From an uncultured Eubacteriales bacterium (GTDB lineage Bacteria > Bacillota > Clostridia > Oscillospirales > Oscillospiraceae), in assembly GCA_900549545.1 (NCBI GenBank), contig URPA01000006.1:1-64000 (forward strand): a stretch of DNA of 64,000 nt. The letters run 5' to 3'. Both the position numbers and the translations under genes were made by a program. Every line of letters begins with the position of its first letter. The first letter of the stretch is position 1. A model generated the notes under the pieces. It did no database searches. It saw only the letters and a program-made list of their open reading frames with translations, and was not told where the DNA came from. Of the stretch, positions 41,722 to 50,620 are shown piece after piece.

Positions 41722-43497
41722 ATGAAAGAATTTTTCCAGAAGCTGCTTGCGGCTATCAAGAACGAGCGTATTGAGAAGGCGCTGGTCATTGCGCTGCCCT
41801 GCGTGGCGGTGCTTGTCTGTGCGCTGATCCTTGCGCCTCAGATAAGCGCGATGAGTAATCACGGCGCCGCGAACCAGCCCAACGATGTTGTTATTGAGAC
41901 ACCCAACCCCTCCGCGGCGCTGCCCAGCGAGAGCGGCAATCCCACTGTTGGGACGCCGCCTGTCGCGACTGTGCCCGTGGTGTCTGCAAGCCCCAGCCCC
42001 AGTGCTTCGCCCAGCCCCAGCCCCAGCGGCAACAACGGCAATAATGGCGGCACAAGCGGCAGTACCATATCTACCCAGCTCAGGGCCGACGCGGGCACGG
42101 ATGACCTCTATATCACCGTGTGCGATTCCAAGGGCAACGCTATAACCGGCAAGACCCTGACTCTCAATGTCAAGTATCCCGACGGGAACACATATTCCTT
42201 CAAGACCGACAGCGAGGGTGACTGCTATCTTGTTCGCCTCGAGGCCGGTGAGTACACTGTGTCCATGAAGGCTCAGAGCGGTTACGGTGCCGCCTCTGCC
42301 ATCAAACGTACCGTTACCGGCAGTGTTGAGTATCTGCCCATTGAAGATATTGAGGCAGTGGTTGAGGTTGTGGACGCATCTGATGTCACCAGCCAGATTA
42401 AGCCTGATAACAGCGGCAGCGCTCCAACCGGCGGCATTATAGAAGAGATTACCACTCCTCCTGAGGTCAGCACCGGCGACCCCGTCCTTGACGCCAACGG
42501 CAACCCCACCTATACATATTCCTTCAAGACCGGCCCCAACGGCTATCTGCTTTATAAGGGCAGCAGCGAGGAGAGCGGTGTTATCCCTGTTGACGAGGGC
42601 TACGGCGTGGTTTACGGTCTGGTGTTTGTTCCCGATGAAAACGGAAATAGCATCGACAAGGCCACAGGCAGACGCGGCTACTATGACACTATCAGCATTA
42701 TAAACGCCGACAACACCCCGGTTGACGATTATGAGATTGTCGCAACTCCCATCCTCGGCGGCTCCGAAAAGGGCGGCTGGAGAACGGAGAACGGCAAGAC
42801 CTATTATCTCGACTCTAACGGCAATAAGGTCACCGGCCTCAAGCGCATTGACGGGGAGCTGTTCTTCTTTGACGCAAACGGCACCAGAGCAAGCGCTGTG
42901 GGTATTGACGTCTCCTTCTATAATGAGGACATCAACTGGAGCGCCGTGAAGGCTCAGGGCATAGACTATGCCATTATCCGCCTCGGCGGCCGCACATGGC
43001 GCGACGGTACGCTCTACCGTGACGACAGAGTTGACGAGTACATCAAGGGCGCGAAGAACGCCGGAATAAAGATCGGCGCGTATTTCTACTCCACCGCCAT
43101 AACCGAGCAGGAAGCGGTTGAGGAGGCAAGCCTTGCGATCAGCATCCTTGACGGTGCGTCTCTCGACTACCCGCTCTACTACGATGTTGAGCGCTCCGGC
43201 ATCTATCCTGATGCCCGCCACGATAAGCTCTCCGCTGCCCAGCGCGGTAAGATAGCCGTTGCCTTCTGCGAGACCGTTGCCGCCGGCGGCTACACCCCCG
43301 GTGTCTACTCCAACCAGAACTTCCTCAAGAACGAGATCGACTTTGACGCCATTGATGATTACTCCATCTGGCTTGCAAGCTATACCCGCGATTTTGCCTT
43401 CCCCAACTTCAACAGGAACTACAACATGTGGCAGTTTACCGACAGGGGACAGGTCAACGGCATCAGCGGCGACGTTGATATGAACGTAATATTCTAA
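41722..43497 (+). CDS. Surface GH25 lysozyme-like protein with wall-binding repeats (591 aa)
   Basis: The ATG at 41722 follows AAGGAGC. One membrane helix (about residues 20-42) is followed by a Ser/Pro-rich linker and an Ig/prealbumin-like domain (about 117-200). A second beta domain follows, then choline-binding-type repeats (GGWRTENGKTYYLDSNGNK and the next), and finally a GH25 domain from residue ~393. Asp396 (GIDVSFYN) and Asp488/Glu490 (YYDVER) match the GH25 active site, which cleaves the MurNAc-GlcNAc bond. It probably acts in wall remodelling outside the cell. Confidence 0.88.
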   Translation: MKEFFQKLLAAIKNERIEKALVIALPCVAVLVCALILAPQISAMSNHGAANQPNDVVIETPNPSAALPSESGNPTVGTPPVATVPVVSASPSPSASPSPSPSGNNGNNGGTSGSTISTQLRADAGTDDLYITVCDSKGNAITGKTLTLNVKYPDGNTYSFKTDSEGDCYLVRLEAGEYTVSMKAQSGYGAASAIKRTVTGSVEYLPIEDIEAVVEVVDASDVTSQIKPDNSGSAPTGGIIEEITTPPEVSTGDPVLDANGNPTYTYSFKTGPNGYLLYKGSSEESGVIPVDEGYGVVYGLVFVPDENGNSIDKATGRRGYYDTISIINADNTPVDDYEIVATPILGGSEKGGWRTENGKTYYLDSNGNKVTGLKRIDGELFFFDANGTRASAVGIDVSFYNEDINWSAVKAQGIDYAIIRLGGRTWRDGTLYRDDRVDEYIKGAKNAGIKIGAYFYSTAITEQEAVEEASLAISILDGASLDYPLYYDVERSGIYPDARHDKLSAAQRGKIAVAFCETVAAGGYTPGVYSNQNFLKNEIDFDAIDDYSIWLASYTRDFAFPNFNRNYNMWQFTDRGQVNGISGDVDMNVIF

Positions 43498-43502
43498 AAA
43501 TT

Positions 43503-43535
43503 AAAGCCCGTGAGCATCAGCTCACGGGCTTTTTA
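43503..43535. terminator. Bidirectional terminator between GH25 gene and ABC importer
   Basis: AAAGCCCGTGAGC-ATCA-GCTCACGGGCTTTTT is a strong hairpin with T-runs on both strands. A second hairpin, CTCCCCGGC-GCA-GCCGGGGAG at 43546-43566, lies between it and the end of the leftward ATPase gene. Confidence 0.88.
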
Positions 43536-43572
43536 ATATGACAAGCTCCCCGGCGCAGCCGGGGAGTTAGTT

Positions 43573-44325
43573 TTAATCTACCAAAACCATGCTGTGGCCG
43601 TGGACATCTACGACCTCGGCGTCAACATTATATACATCCTTGAGTGCCTGCCGGTCAATTATCTCCTTGCCGCCGAAGCGGTACACCTGCCCGCCGCTGA
43701 GCAGGAGAAAACGGCTGCAAAAGCGCAGCGCAAGGTTCAAATCATGGATAACAACAATCGCTGTTATGCCCTGCTGACTGCATATATCGCGCACCATCTG
43801 GAGCACAAGATATTGATTCTGGATATCCAGCGCGCTTGTTGGCTCATCCAACAGAAGAATCTTAGGCTGCTGGGCGAGGGCCCGGGCGAGCATGACCTTC
43901 TGCTTTTCGCCTCCGGAGAGTGTGCTCAGAAAGCGGCCGCGCAGATGAGAGATGCCAAGCTCATCCATCGCCATGTGGACAATTTCATGGTCCTGCTCGG
44001 TAAAGCTCCACTGCATGTATGGCTTGCGGCCAAGCATTACAATATCGTGCACCGTCATCTGTGTGCCGGGTACGCTCTGTGCCACAAAGGCCATGCGCTG
44101 GGCAATCTGCCTGCCGGAGAGAGTCAAAACATCCTCTCCGTCCATGAGCACCCGACCGGAATCCGGCGTCAGTATTTTATTAAAGCACTTGAGCATCGTG
44201 CTCTTACCCGCGCCGTTGTTGCCCAGAATGGCCATGAACTGCCCATCTTCAACCGTAAAGCTCAGGTTTTTAAGCACTTCGGGGCCGTTTTTGTAGTGAT
44301 AGCTCAGGTTTTCAACGCTCAGCAT
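43573..44325 (-). CDS. FecE/BtuD-type ABC importer ATPase (250 aa)
   Basis: Walker A ILGNNGAGKSTML (about residues 34-46), the Q-loop VAQSVPG, the signature LSGGEKQKVMLARAL, Walker B ILLLDEPTSALD and the switch His (VIHDLNLA) are complete. The length and spacing match ATPases of siderophore, heme or cobalamin importers. It overlaps the permease gene by 7 nt and is the last gene of a leftward three-gene operon. Confidence 0.92.
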   Translation of the reverse strand: MLSVENLSYHYKNGPEVLKNLSFTVEDGQFMAILGNNGAGKSTMLKCFNKILTPDSGRVLMDGEDVLTLSGRQIAQRMAFVAQSVPGTQMTVHDIVMLGRKPYMQWSFTEQDHEIVHMAMDELGISHLRGRFLSTLSGGEKQKVMLARALAQQPKILLLDEPTSALDIQNQYLVLQMVRDICSQQGITAIVVIHDLNLALRFCSRFLLLSGGQVYRFGGKEIIDRQALKDVYNVDAEVVDVHGHSMVLVD

Positions 44326-45398
44326 TCCTTTGTGCCCCCCTTGAAGAGAAGATAGAGGAACAGCGGGCCGCCGAGGAAGGAGGTTATAGCACCTATGGGC
44401 AGAACCATGGGGCTGACAACCACGCGGGCGAAAAGATCACCCAAGAGCAGCAGCAGCGCGCCCGCCATAGCTGAGCCGGGCAGCAGATACACATGGTTGT
44501 TGCCCACTACAAGTCGGACGATATGCGGCGCGACAAGGCCGATGAAGTTAATAAGCCCGATGTAGGACACAATGACCGAGGCGGTGACACAGCAGAGCAT
44601 GGTGTTAACCATGGTGAGTCTGCCAACGTTTATGCCAAGGCTGGCCGCAGTCTCTTCGCCGCTCAGAAGAGCGTTATAATCCCAGCGATGGAGAAAGAAA
44701 TATATGCAGACCAGCACAAGGACTATTGTCATGCGGCCAACATCGCCCCAGCTTGTGTTGCTCAGACTGCCAAATGTCCAAAAAACAAGGGAGTTAAGCT
44801 CAACCTCGCTTGCAAAATACTGCATGAGAGTTGTGCCGCCGGTGAACATGGCGCTGATGGCAACGCCTGCGAGGACTATGCCCTCCGCCGAGATGCGCTT
44901 GAAGCGGCTGAGCGCAAGAATGACCAGCGCGACGCCAATGCTCCCCGCGAAGGCGCAGACGGGAATGGCCAGGCGGCCAAGACCGCCGACGGAGCCCATA
45001 TGCAGCACGATAATCGCAAAGGCCGCTCCGAAGCTTGCTCCCTGCGACACGCCGAGAGTAGAGGAGGAGGCGAGGGGATTGCGCAAAATGGCCTGAAAAA
45101 CCGCGCCCGTAATGCCAAGACCTGCACCCGCGATTATGGCGGTGCAGATGCGGGGCAGGCGGTTGTTGCGGACGATAAGATTAATCTTATCGTCCGCAGA
45201 GCGGCCAAACACTCCCAGAATAAGCTGGGAAATGGGGGTGTTGTATGAGCCTGCCCTCAGCGACAGCAGAAACGCCCCGATGAGCAGAACAAACAGACCT
45301 ATCAAAAACCATATGCTGCGCTGGCGATTGCGCTTGAAAAGCTGGTCCTCGCCGTGCTTAGGCAGCTTATCCGCCGATGGTGACAGTGGTGAATTCAT
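44319..45398 (-). CDS. FecCD-family permease (359 aa)
   Basis: Ten membrane helices and the FecCD landmarks RNNRLPRICTAIIAGAGLGITG (about residue 80 onward, stated approximately) and GFIGLVAPHIVRLVVG-like LINFIGLVAPHIVRL place it in the iron/cobalamin importer family. The N-terminal ~30 residues are an unusual hydrophilic extension. The ATG at 45398, after AAGGAAGC, lies 32 nt inside the binding-protein gene. Such an overlap suggests tight coupling, though a later start cannot be excluded. Confidence 0.9.
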   Translation of the reverse strand: MNSPLSPSADKLPKHGEDQLFKRNRQRSIWFLIGLFVLLIGAFLLSLRAGSYNTPISQLILGVFGRSADDKINLIVRNNRLPRICTAIIAGAGLGITGAVFQAILRNPLASSSTLGVSQGASFGAAFAIIVLHMGSVGGLGRLAIPVCAFAGSIGVALVILALSRFKRISAEGIVLAGVAISAMFTGGTTLMQYFASEVELNSLVFWTFGSLSNTSWGDVGRMTIVLVLVCIYFFLHRWDYNALLSGEETAASLGINVGRLTMVNTMLCCVTASVIVSYIGLINFIGLVAPHIVRLVVGNNHVYLLPGSAMAGALLLLLGDLFARVVVSPMVLPIGAITSFLGGPLFLYLLFKGGTKEC

Positions 45399-46503
45399 AT
45401 CCGGCTTCCTTCAAATCATTATAGGGGTTCGCGCCGAGAATAGTCTCAAAAATTTCGCCTATCTTGGCTTCAATATCCACATCCGCAAACTGCTCCGGGT
45501 AGAGGATGGACGCGGCATAGTAGGCATCTGCAAGGGCGGTGTCAAGGTTTGTCGCGTAGGAGCGGAAGGAAACCTGCGCGTAAACCTTGCCCTCCTTGAC
45601 GGCGGTGAGGCTGTTGTAGTAATCGGGGTGGGCGGCATAGTCTTCGTTTATGAGTCCAAGGCCGTTGTAATCGACAAAAATTACGTCAGGATCCCAGGTG
45701 AGAACCTGCTCGAGGTCCACATCATAAGCAAGCGCCTGACCGCTCTCGTCAGCGAGATTTTTGGCGTTGATAAGCACAAACGGGCCGTAATTTGCCTCGG
45801 TGCCCTCGAAGCCGTGAATACCCTTGAAGGATACGCCGCAGACATAGGCGCTGGGCTTGTCCTCATCGGGGACACCGGCGGTGCGCTGATTGAGGTCGTC
45901 CTCAATAGAGTGCAGATAGGCGGTCAGCTCCTCGGCGCGCTCCTCCTTGCCGTAAAGCTCACCGAGAATACGGATGGTCTCAAAAGCGTTGTCGTCAAGA
46001 GTTGTGTCACTGCCTGGAATGGAGACGACGGGGATACCGGTCTTGGCCTGAAGCTCGTCAGGGTCAGCCTTTGAGGAGAAGGACATGACAATTACCTGAG
46101 GGTTGAGCTTGATGATTTCCTCCTCCCAGGGCTCGCCATTGCCGCCGATTGCGGGCAGGTCCTTGAACAGATCGTAATTTACGTAGTTGTACATACGATC
46201 CATGCCGCCCTCTTTTTCATACTCCTCAACGCCGACGACAAGCTCCTGCCCCTGCACATAGCAGGTGTAACGCAGGGCACCGACGCCAACGCAGATTATG
46301 CTCTCAACAGTCTCGGGAATCTCAACCTCGCGGCCCTTTGCGTCTACGATTATGCGCGTATCAGCGGCGGGGGCATCAGCGGGAGCTTCGGACTCAGCGG
46401 GGGCGGCGCTCTCAGCGGGAGCGGAGCTGTTGCCGCAGGCACAAAGGCCAAGAGCCAGAACCAAGGCAAGAAGCAGAGCTATGATTTTTGTTGTGCTTTT
46501 CAT
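45367..46503 (-). CDS. Substrate-binding lipoprotein of a metal/cofactor importer (378 aa)
   Basis: The start at 46503 follows AAAGGTGATT. A lipoprotein signal ends at LCAC (Cys23), followed by an Ala/Glu/Pro-rich linker. The body is a PBP2 (FhuD/BtuF-like) fold with VESIICVGVGALRYTCYV and LNPQVIVMSFS, and a late WDPDVIFVDY. The ligand is probably an iron-siderophore, heme or corrinoid. No cobalamin riboswitch or clear Fur box was found upstream, so I leave the ligand open. Confidence 0.9.
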   Translation of the reverse strand: MKSTTKIIALLLALVLALGLCACGNSSAPAESAAPAESEAPADAPAADTRIIVDAKGREVEIPETVESIICVGVGALRYTCYVQGQELVVGVEEYEKEGGMDRMYNYVNYDLFKDLPAIGGNGEPWEEEIIKLNPQVIVMSFSSKADPDELQAKTGIPVVSIPGSDTTLDDNAFETIRILGELYGKEERAEELTAYLHSIEDDLNQRTAGVPDEDKPSAYVCGVSFKGIHGFEGTEANYGPFVLINAKNLADESGQALAYDVDLEQVLTWDPDVIFVDYNGLGLINEDYAAHPDYYNSLTAVKEGKVYAQVSFRSYATNLDTALADAYYAASILYPEQFADVDIEAKIGEIFETILGANPYNDLKEAGYEFTTVTIGG

Positions 46504-46595
46504 TTGAATCACCTTTTTTTACAAGATGGTCAAATTTTATCACATTAAATTAGAGAGCGTAAGCCCCCCGGGGGGATAAAAATAGGTAAAAAGTT

Positions 46596-46670
46596 AGAAG
46601 TAAGAGTGAAGAAGTAAGAGTGAAGAAGTAAGTTTCAAGGCTGGGCACAACCGTTTACTTCTTCACTCTT
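46596..46670. repeat. 14-bp tandem repeat with a distal inverted copy
   Basis: AGAAGTAAGAGTGA is repeated 2.6 times (46596-46632). TTACTTCTTCACTCTT at 46655-46670 is its reverse complement, so a 16-bp stem can form around a ~25-nt loop. Just before it, CCCCCCGGGGGG (46564-46575) is a perfect palindrome. The region lies between divergent start and end points of the importer operon and cysS and may act as a cysS terminator. Confidence 0.55.
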
Positions 46671-46685
46671 CGCTTTTGTTAAATA

Positions 46686-48137
46686 TTATATCCGCTTCCA
46701 CTTTGCGCCGTGGGGAATATCCGTGACCTCAATACCGGCGGCCTTCAGCTCGTCTCTTATCCTGTCTGCTTCGGCAAAGTTTTTGGCCTTCTTCGCATCC
46801 TGCCGGGCCTTGATTTTGGCCTCAACCTCCGCGTCAGCCTCACCGGACTCGGAGATGATAGTGAACTCACCGGCGGCGAGAGTCTGCTTTTTAAGCTCCT
46901 CACGCTTAACGTCGGCCTTTTTAATAAGGTCAAGGCTGAGAACCCGATCAAAATCAGCGATGACGGCAAGCTTCGTGGCGTCATTGGTCTTGTATTTGAG
47001 CACATCATACACTGCGGTGACGGCGAGGGAGGTGTTCAAGTCGTTATCAAGCGCTGCGTTGAAGCGCTGCTTGAGGGCCTCGGCGGCATCCTTGTCAAGC
47101 TCGCCATCCTCGGGCTTGAGAGCGGCAATCTTGGCGATAAGCTTGTTGTACGCGCCCTGAGCATTATCGAGGTTTTCCCAGGTAAAGACAAGGGACTTGC
47201 GATAGTGGCTCTGGAGGCAGAACAGACGGTAGGCGAGGGGATCATAGCCCTTTTCCTCCAGCAGGGAGACGGTCAGAAATTCACCGCTGGACTTGCTCAT
47301 TTTGCCGGAATTGGTGTTCAGGTGGAGGACGTGCATCCAATAATTGCACCATTTATGCCCCAAATACGCCTCTGACTGGGCGATTTCATTGGTGTGGTGG
47401 GGGAAAGCGTTATCGATGCCGCCGCAGTGAATATCCAGATCCTCACCCAGGTGCTTGATGGAGATGCCGGAGCACTCAATGTGCCAGCCGGGATAGCCCA
47501 CACCCCAGGGAGAGTCCCATTTGAGGGCCTGATCCTCAAATTTGGATTTGGTGAACCAGAGGACAAAGTCGTTCTTGTTTCGCTTGTTGGGGTCCTCCTC
47601 AACGCCCTCGCGCACGCCGACATCGAGGTCGTCCGCGTTAAAGTCGTTAAAGACATAGTAGCGCTCGAGCTTGGAGGTATCAAAATAGACATTGCCGCCG
47701 GCAAAATAGGCGTAGCCGGTGTCCATGAGCTTGGTTATTATTTTAATATAGTCGTCAATGCAGTTGGTGGCGGGCTCGACAACATCAGGGGTCTTGATGT
47801 TGAGCTTCGCGCAGTCGGAGAAGAAGGCGTCAGTATAGAACTTTGCAATCTCCATAACGGTCTTATGCTCACGCCTTGCGCCCTTGAGCATCTTATCCTC
47901 GCCCTCGTCAGCGTCGGAGGTCAGGTGGCCAACATCGGTGATGTTCATGACGCGCTTGACGTTATACCCGGCATAGCGCAGGTACTTCTCCAGAATATCC
48001 TCCATTATATAGGAGCGGAGGTTGCCGATATGGGCAAAATGGTACACCGTGGGCCCGCAGGTGTACATCTTGACAAGGTTCGGGTCGTTGGGGACAAAGT
48101 CCTCTCTTTTTCTTGTGGCGGAATTATACAGTTTCAT
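46686..48137 (-). CDS. cysS: Cysteinyl-tRNA synthetase
   Basis: It charges tRNA-Cys. The class I motifs HFAHIGNLR (HIGH-like, residues 33-41) and SGKMSKSSGEF (KMSKS) are present, with zinc ligands Cys27 (CGPTVY), Cys in HIECSGI and His in the GGIDNAFPHH segment. The 483-aa length is normal. TAAGGAGC precedes the ATG. No T-box leader is found because it sits 12 nt behind pgsA as the last gene of a long leftward operon. Confidence 0.96.
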   Translation of the reverse strand: MKLYNSATRKREDFVPNDPNLVKMYTCGPTVYHFAHIGNLRSYIMEDILEKYLRYAGYNVKRVMNITDVGHLTSDADEGEDKMLKGARREHKTVMEIAKFYTDAFFSDCAKLNIKTPDVVEPATNCIDDYIKIITKLMDTGYAYFAGGNVYFDTSKLERYYVFNDFNADDLDVGVREGVEEDPNKRNKNDFVLWFTKSKFEDQALKWDSPWGVGYPGWHIECSGISIKHLGEDLDIHCGGIDNAFPHHTNEIAQSEAYLGHKWCNYWMHVLHLNTNSGKMSKSSGEFLTVSLLEEKGYDPLAYRLFCLQSHYRKSLVFTWENLDNAQGAYNKLIAKIAALKPEDGELDKDAAEALKQRFNAALDNDLNTSLAVTAVYDVLKYKTNDATKLAVIADFDRVLSLDLIKKADVKREELKKQTLAAGEFTIISESGEADAEVEAKIKARQDAKKAKNFAEADRIRDELKAAGIEVTDIPHGAKWKRI

Positions 48138-48149
48138 TGTAAAAGCTCC

Positions 48150-48668
48150 TTAATCGATGTCCTTAAAGACATCGCGGTTTTTCCAAAAATACTCAACGCC
48201 TGAGTAGACAGTGGTGACAACGATGACAACGGAGGAAATTATGTTAACCAGCTCCACCTCGGGGAATAGCAGCATGGCGCCGAGGCCGAGCATGGTGCAG
48301 GCGGTCTTTATCTTGCCGGACCACGCGGCGGCAATGACCCGCTGCTGTTCAACGGCAACCATACGCAGACCGGACACCGCAAACTCGCGGAAAAGCACCA
48401 CGGCGACTATCCACCCGGCCATCTGACCGTTCTCAATGAAGAAGCACATGGCGGCGAGCACCAGCATCTTATCAGCCAAAGGGTCGGCAAACTTGCCGAA
48501 ATTTGAAACCTGGTTATAGTGCCTTGCGATATAACCGTCCGCCATGTCAGAAAGGCAGGCGATAGTATAAACCGCAAATGCCCAGTACATATGCCCTGTG
48601 TATGCAAGCACCAGAAACACGGGAATCATTATAATGCGGAAAATGGTAATTTTGTTTGCGGTTGTCAT
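48150..48668 (-). CDS. pgsA: CDP-diacylglycerol-glycerol-3-phosphate 3-phosphatidyltransferase
   Basis: It makes phosphatidylglycerol phosphate. The ATG at 48668 follows AGGAGGTATGAC; the open frame further upstream runs into rimO and is rejected. The 172-aa membrane protein has the CDP-alcohol phosphotransferase motif in SDMADGYIARHYNQVSNFGK and DPLADK (D-x2-D-G-x-A-R ... G-x3-D-x3-D). It begins 1 nt after rimO ends. Confidence 0.95.
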   Translation of the reverse strand: MTTANKITIFRIIMIPVFLVLAYTGHMYWAFAVYTIACLSDMADGYIARHYNQVSNFGKFADPLADKMLVLAAMCFFIENGQMAGWIVAVVLFREFAVSGLRMVAVEQQRVIAAAWSGKIKTACTMLGLGAMLLFPEVELVNIISSVVIVVTTVYSGVEYFWKNRDVFKDID

Positions 48669-48669
48669 G

Positions 48670-50001
48670 TCATACCTCCTCAGGTTTGACTTCCTCACCG
48701 TACAGATCCCCTCCATCCGCGGAGGTGATGTGCACGGCGGCAAATTCGCCTTCCTTACAGCTTCCGCAGAAGTAGACCTGCCCGTCAATGTCCGGGGAGT
48801 CGGCATAGCTCCTGCCCACAAGGTATTGGCTCTCCTCATCAAAATATTCGCAGAGAACCTTTATTGTTCTGCCGACAAAGCTGTGGCAGAAATCGTCCAT
48901 AATCGGCGCTTGCAGCTCCACGATAAGCTCGGCCCGGCGCTGCGCCTCCTCGCTGTCAACATGGGGCATTTCGGCGGCGGGCGTCCCTTCCTCGGGGGAG
49001 AAGGGGAACACACCTACCCGCTCTATGCGGGCCTCCTTCAGGTATTCGCACAGCTCCTCAAACTCCGCCTCACCCTCACCAGGAAGCCCGGCGATAAGGC
49101 TTGTGCGCAGAACCAAACCGGGGATACGCTCCCGCAGAGTCTTGAACAGGGCGCGGATATCGTCTCCGGTTCCACGGCGGTTCATGTTTTTGAGGATATC
49201 ATTATTTATGTGCTGGATGGGAATATCCAGATATTTTACGACCTTATCATTGCGGGCGATCTCGTCAATCAGCTCATCGTCAAACTGGTCGGGGTAGAGG
49301 TAATGAAGCCTTATCCACTCGATCCCGTCGATCTCCGCGAGGCGGCGGCAGAGCTCTGCAAGGCAGCGCTTGCCGTAGCGGTCGGTCCCGTAGCGGGTGA
49401 TGTCCTGAGCGATGACGATAATCTCCTTGACCCCGTGCTCAGCAAGGTCGCGTGCCTCAGCAAGCACCGCTTCAATATCCCTTGAGCGGTAGCGCCCGCG
49501 GATATATGGGATGGCACAGAAGGCGCAGAAGTTGTTGCAGCCCTCGGCAATGCGCAGATACGCCCATGATGGGCCGGTTGAGATGACTCTTGGTATCTCG
49601 TCCACAGGGGCGCTGCTGTCGGCAAAGCGGGCGATGCCGCCGCCGTCAATAACGGCGTTGGCCGCTGCGACGATATCCCCAAAGCTGCCGACGCCCAGAA
49701 CCGCGTCGATCTCTGGGAGCTCTGTCAGGATCGTGTCCTTATACCGCTCGGGAAGGCAGCCGGTCACGATAAGCCCGCCAAGCTTACCCTCTGCCTTGAG
49801 CTCCGCCATCTGCAATATGGTGTCAATCGCCTCGCTCTTGGCAGCGTCAATAAAGCCGCAGGTGTTGACTATCGCGAGGTCGGCGCCCTCCGGCTCCGAC
49901 ACAAGGCGAAAGCCCGCCTCGTCCAGCAGATAGAGCATCTGCTCGCTGTTGACAAGGTTCTTCGCGCAGCCGAGAGAGATAAGCGCAAATGTTTTTTCCA
50001 T
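48670..50001 (-). CDS. rimO: Ribosomal protein S12 methylthiotransferase
   Basis: A radical-SAM enzyme that methylthiolates an aspartate of ribosomal protein S12. The N-terminal UPF0004 domain has SLGCAKNLVNSE with Cys ligands. The radical-SAM motif is AEGCNNFCAFCAIPYIRGRYRSR (CxxxCxxC; quoted here in part). A TRAM domain closes the protein. The start at 50001 is set by AGGAGG. The 443-aa length is typical. It is 4 nt from recX and adjoins pgsA. Confidence 0.95.
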   Translation of the reverse strand: MEKTFALISLGCAKNLVNSEQMLYLLDEAGFRLVSEPEGADLAIVNTCGFIDAAKSEAIDTILQMAELKAEGKLGGLIVTGCLPERYKDTILTELPEIDAVLGVGSFGDIVAAANAVIDGGGIARFADSSAPVDEIPRVISTGPSWAYLRIAEGCNNFCAFCAIPYIRGRYRSRDIEAVLAEARDLAEHGVKEIIVIAQDITRYGTDRYGKRCLAELCRRLAEIDGIEWIRLHYLYPDQFDDELIDEIARNDKVVKYLDIPIQHINNDILKNMNRRGTGDDIRALFKTLRERIPGLVLRTSLIAGLPGEGEAEFEELCEYLKEARIERVGVFPFSPEEGTPAAEMPHVDSEEAQRRAELIVELQAPIMDDFCHSFVGRTIKVLCEYFDEESQYLVGRSYADSPDIDGQVYFCGSCKEGEFAAVHITSADGGDLYGEEVKPEEV

Positions 50002-50005
50002 TAAA

Positions 50006-50617
50006 TCAATATTCCTCCTGCGGCGCGTTGTACCGGGCGAGGGCGGAGCGTATCTCCTCCCACGAGTAGCCGCGGCGGTACAGCGCGCTGCTGATTTTTC
50101 GTATTTCGTCCCTGTCCTCCGGGTCCTTGAGGCGGGAGGCGATAAAGCGGTCAAGCTTTTCATCTCCGGCGGGCATGGCGGCCATGGCCGTATCCCACAG
50201 CTCCCGGTCAAGCCCACGGCGGCTCAGCTCCGCGCGGACACGGCCTGCGCCGTAGCCCTTGGCGGCATAGTGCCGGGCTATCTGCTGGGCATAGCGCTCC
50301 TCGTCAATAAAGCCGTTTTCTTCAAGCCAGCCGGCGCAGTATTCGGCGACATCCTCCGCTTCACCCTTAGATATGAGCTTGTCCATAAGCTCCTTGCGGG
50401 ACATGGAGCGGCGGGAGATAAGCTCAAGCGCCCTTTCCCGGGCGAGGGAACGGGCGGAGAGACTGCGAAAGGCCTCAAACTCCGCCTCGTCCAGCTCTCT
50501 GCCGGAATAAAGCCGAAGCTCCGTCACCGCGCCCAGGGTAGAGCGCAGCTCCTCCCCATTATCAAAGCTGACTATCAGCCTGCCGGGGGAGGTTTGCCTT
50601 ATGGCCGTTACGGTCAT
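50006..50617 (-). CDS. recX: RecA regulator RecX
   Basis: RecX binds the RecA filament and modulates its activity. The 203-aa protein shows the family's three-helix repeats, for example SRKELMDKLISKGEAEDVAEYCAGWLEENGFIDEERYAQ (quoted by position: about residues 72-110). The N-terminal ~55 residues form a beta-rich extension seen in Bacillota. It starts 3 nt after recA, the usual arrangement. Confidence 0.9.
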   Translation of the reverse strand: MTVTAIRQTSPGRLIVSFDNGEELRSTLGAVTELRLYSGRELDEAEFEAFRSLSARSLARERALELISRRSMSRKELMDKLISKGEAEDVAEYCAGWLEENGFIDEERYAQQIARHYAAKGYGAGRVRAELSRRGLDRELWDTAMAAMPAGDEKLDRFIASRLKDPEDRDEIRKISSALYRRGYSWEEIRSALARYNAPQEEY

Positions 50618-50620
50618 CTA

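Noticed and set aside
41698..43221. A 507-codon minus-strand frame opposite the GH25 gene
   Set aside because: The GH25 protein has clear domains, SD, promoter and terminator. The opposite frame is compositionally biased and lacks any motif.
46504..46600. A Fur box or cobalamin riboswitch before the FecCD-type importer
   Set aside because: An AT-rich partly symmetrical stretch is present but does not match the Fur consensus, and the leader is too short for a B12 riboswitch.
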